A stretch of DNA of 64,000 nucleotides. Source: an uncultured Collinsella sp. Its GTDB lineage: Bacteria > Actinomycetota > Coriobacteriia > Coriobacteriales > Coriobacteriaceae. A model generated the notes under the pieces. That model worked only from the letters and a program-made list of their open reading frames with translations. It ran no database searches and was not told the DNA's origin. Position 1 is the first letter of the stretch. Every line of letters starts with the position of its first letter. The position numbers were made by a program, and so were the translations under genes. Below are positions 61,742-64,000 of the stretch, one piece after another. The stretch is taken from assembly GCA_902479075.1 (NCBI GenBank), contig CABSNK010000007.1:25389-89388 (forward strand), given 5' to 3'.

Positions 61742-64000
61742 TTACTTAATCAAAACAACGCTCTGGTTGTATTCACTTTTATTTGCATTGTTAAAGCAGG
61801 GACCAATTAAATTGCCCGGAAGAATCTGGTGCCACATCTTATTCTCATAAGGAGTATCGCCCCAGAAAAAGCCTATATGACAATCAATTGCCCCATTCGT
61901 CTTAAAGAAAATAATATCGCCTTTCTGCGCATAGCCGCTATTCAGCATATCTCGAACAGTTCTAAACTCATACATTTTGCACCCTGAGTCACAAGCATAA
62001 CCATACCAACGCCAAGCGTTAATATAGCCTCCCCCACCAGGCCCGCCGGCCCATGGCGAGTGTGCGTTATTCCTGCCTATCGCTGCAACATCCCCGCCAA
62101 CAGCAGCATAAGCATGAGCAACAAATCCGGTGCAGTTCATACCCGTATAACCATCCCATCTTGGACTTCCGTTGGGATAAAGACATGTGTCATATGAGAA
62201 GCCGCCGGAATAACGCGTACCCAGATAATAAGAATCATACTGATGCGAAGTAAGCCATGTCAGCAGGCTAATTCTGCTAACGCCAAGAACTGTCGAACTT
62301 CCGGTCGGATTGTAATAAACCTGCGTAGACTTGGAATGAACCGATCCGTCAGGATAGGTAACATCACAGTACAAAGCATAATAGCCTGAACTTAAGCCCA
62401 AATCGGAAGGGTTAAAGTAGGCATCATTAGTGGTTGATTTCGCCCTGAGAACACCCCATTGACTCCAATCCGGTTTCGCCCAGACAAATTTAAATTCGAA
62501 AAGACCAGATCTCTCCGCATCAAGAGTTCCCATATCAGCGCGAACGCCCCATGACCAATCTCCGTCAGTAGATATAGCTGTAATTCTCGAATAGTCCCAA
62601 ACACCGATATGAATCTTGCGAGTATTAACCTTGCCGTCAGAGCCGCTCACATCACAATAAATATCATACTCACCGGGCTTATCAGGAGTCCAAGATAGGG
62701 AGGCATCAGAACCATTCTGAGCAATGCCCCAATTTGACCAGTTGTTCCTACTCCAAACATATTTATAGTTTAGGAAGCGAGTATCCCCAGCGCACTCCGT
62801 TGTAACGGAAACCTCATCGCCAGGCCTGATAAATGTATTGGAAACAGAAATACCGTCATAAGACCAGTCTTCAGGCGCAAAGTAGCAGTCTTTTTTACAT
62901 GTAAGCGTTTGACCAGTTGTTGTATCAATTACATCAACATAGATTGAAATGTCTCCTGTTCGCGAAACAACCCAATTTAATGAAGATTTATCCTCTCCAG
63001 ATTCTATAACACCCCATTCATTCCAATTGTTTCTCATCCAAACATACTTATATTTAACGCCTCTATTATTACGAACAATCAGATTGGGAGTAATAGCAAC
63101 TGTATCCCCAGCGGAAACTGATCCATCAGAGGGCTCCACGGAAATCGAAGTGAAATTAGACAAGTTATTGTCCACATGCACGGGGAACTTGCGCGTGGTG
63201 ACGCGGCCGGCCGAGTCGATGGCGTCCACCCAAATGTTGACGTCTCCGGTCACCTCGGGGGTCCAGGGGCAAGACGCGGAGGGCTCGCCCTGGCGGATTG
63301 TCCCCCAGCGGGACCATCCGCCCTGCTCCCAGACGAACTTGTACCTGAGCGAGCCCGCATTGCCGGAGACGGACAGGCCCAGCTCGCACTCGTCCCCGAG
63401 CAGGGGCGACCCGCCGTCGGTAGCCTCCGCGGAGAGGCCGTCGAGGGAGAAGTCCTCGGTTATGCTGACGGGAAGCACGGAGGTCGCGGAGAGGCCGCCG
63501 ACGGAGACGTCGACGTAGACCCCGTACGAACCGGACGAAGCGGGCTTCCAGGTGCAGGATGTGGCCTCGGACGGTCCCTGCGCAACCCCCCACTCGGCCC
63601 AGGAGTCCTTCTGCCAGACGAACTTGAGCTTCGCGCCGGGTGCGGCCGCCGCATGAATGGAAACCTTCATGCCGGGGGACCACTCCAAGTCGGACCCTCC
63701 GTCAACCGAGAGACGGCAAGCGTCCACATGCACGGGGAACTTGCGCGTGGTGACGCGGCCGGCCGAGTCGATGGCGTCCACCCAAATGTTGACGTCTCCG
63801 GTCACCTCGGGGGTCCAGGGGCAAGACGCGGAGGGCTCGCCCTGGCGGATTGTCCCCCAGCGGGACCATCCGCCCTGCTCCCAGACGAACTTGTACCTGA
63901 GCGAGCCCGCATTGCCGGAGACGGACAGGCCCAGCTCGCACTCGTCCCCGAGCAGGGGCGACCCGCCGTCGGTAGCCTCCGCGGAGAGGCCGTCGAGGGA
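61742..64000 (-). CDS. Large surface protein: GBS-Bsp-like repeats plus cysteine hydrolase domain (partial)
   Basis: The frame is open to the right window edge, so the N-terminus (and any signal peptide) lies outside; 752 residues are visible. Six repeats of about 92 aa carry the pattern YKFVW..(N/S)W(S/N).WG...........W.P...G.Y.IYVDV. The C-terminal 185 or so residues resemble an NlpC/P60- or CHAP-like hydrolase: GMNCTGFVAHAYAAVGG (candidate Cys), DCHIGFFWG (candidate His) and KGDIIFF. Such proteins bind and cut cell wall or glycan. The first two units are GC-rich and one of them is an exact duplicate (see repeats); the last three units and the hydrolase are AT-richer. Confidence 0.8.
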   Translation of the reverse strand, partial: SLDGLSAEATDGGSPLLGDECELGLSVSGNAGSLRYKFVWEQGGWSRWGTIRQGEPSASCPWTPEVTGDVNIWVDAIDSAGRVTTRKFPVHVDACRLSVDGGSDLEWSPGMKVSIHAAAAPGAKLKFVWQKDSWAEWGVAQGPSEATSCTWKPASSGSYGVYVDVSVGGLSATSVLPVSITEDFSLDGLSAEATDGGSPLLGDECELGLSVSGNAGSLRYKFVWEQGGWSRWGTIRQGEPSASCPWTPEVTGDVNIWVDAIDSAGRVTTRKFPVHVDNNLSNFTSISVEPSDGSVSAGDTVAITPNLIVRNNRGVKYKYVWMRNNWNEWGVIESGEDKSSLNWVVSRTGDISIYVDVIDTTTGQTLTCKKDCYFAPEDWSYDGISVSNTFIRPGDEVSVTTECAGDTRFLNYKYVWSRNNWSNWGIAQNGSDASLSWTPDKPGEYDIYCDVSGSDGKVNTRKIHIGVWDYSRITAISTDGDWSWGVRADMGTLDAERSGLFEFKFVWAKPDWSQWGVLRAKSTTNDAYFNPSDLGLSSGYYALYCDVTYPDGSVHSKSTQVYYNPTGSSTVLGVSRISLLTWLTSHQYDSYYLGTRYSGGFSYDTCLYPNGSPRWDGYTGMNCTGFVAHAYAAVGGDVAAIGRNNAHSPWAGGPGGGGYINAWRWYGYACDSGCKMYEFRTVRDMLNSGYAQKGDIIFFKTNGAIDCHIGFFWGDTPYENKMWHQILPGNLIGPCFNNANKSEYNQSVVLIK
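63170..63448 (-). repeat. 279-bp exact direct repeat, copy 1
   Basis: Identical to 63722-64000 at every base I compared; offset 552 bp (184 codons, two protein repeat units). The left edge at 63170 coincides with the switch from AT-rich to GC-rich sequence. Confidence 0.9.
63722..64000 (-). repeat. 279-bp exact direct repeat, copy 2 (runs off window)
   Basis: Second copy of 63170-63448; it continues to the window end, so the true repeat length and copy number are not known. Confidence 0.9.

Noticed and set aside
59352..61749. Target-site duplication for the outer insertion
   Set aside because: The flanking octamers (AGATAAAA and TTACTTAA) do not match.
63170..64000. CRISPR-like array
   Set aside because: The repeats are long, in-frame coding segments of a surface protein, not short spaced repeats; no cas genes are present.

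Overview
The window looks like chromosomal DNA of a Coriobacteriia member, most likely Collinsella or a close relative. This rests on gene content and order, high-GC housekeeping DNA with frequent TTG/GTG starts, and actinobacterial-type proteins (a CtpE-like P-type ATPase, GlfT2-like galactofuranosyltransferases). No rRNA is present to confirm it.

Layout. 1-8.1 kb: translation and housekeeping blocks, mostly minus strand (rpsP-khpA-rimM-trmD-lepB; rsfS-yqeK-nadD-obgE; rplU and rpmA), with dinB on the plus strand. 8.2-17.8 kb: a cell-shape and elongation cluster read leftward (mreB-mreC-mreD-mrdA-rodA), then a DUF697 membrane protein and a two-gene radical-SAM module. 17.9-24 kb: a TPR membrane protein, a cyclophilin, a zinc-ribbon membrane protein, a large P-type ATPase and tRNA-Arg(CCG). 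24.2-32.8 kb: one plus-strand operon for chorismate, phenylalanine and tyrosine precursors (aroF-tyrA-aroB-aroA-aroC-pheA-aroEK fusion-aroQ), with a terminator-like hairpin in its leader and palindromes between genes. 32.8-34.4 kb: a two-gene accessory cassette (DUF4869 protein plus a P-loop protein), followed by a second, diverged copy of the aroQ 3' end.

34.5-59.2 kb is a mosaic surface-polysaccharide region. The first part (glf, a TagGH/Wzm-Wzt type exporter, a DPM-like glycosyltransferase, two GlfT2-like proteins, a GT-C-like membrane protein) fits a galactofuranose-containing glycan exported by an ABC transporter. The middle (about 40.5-51 kb) is clearly lower in GC and carries an acyltransferase, a GT2/DUF2304 pair and more glycosyltransferases. 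The last part (51.5-59.2 kb, minus strand, mostly very GC-rich) reads flippase, sugar aminotransferase, ATP-grasp ligase, second PLP enzyme, SDR, rfbA, rfbB, GT2. This suggests a dTDP-amino-sugar, perhaps N-acylated by the ATP-grasp enzyme.

59.36-61.74 kb is a degenerate nested insertion: an element with perfect 25-bp terminal inverted repeats carries a dead IS1595-like transposase and a RelB-like gene, and a decayed IS256-family element lies inside it between 9-bp target duplications. From 61.74 kb to the right edge is the C-terminal part of a large secreted or surface protein: repeats of the GBS-Bsp type (about 92 aa) ending in a Cys/His hydrolase-like domain. A segment of at least 279 bp is exactly duplicated 552 bp apart, and base composition changes abruptly at one copy.

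No CRISPR array, rRNA, origin, integrase or phage structural gene was seen.
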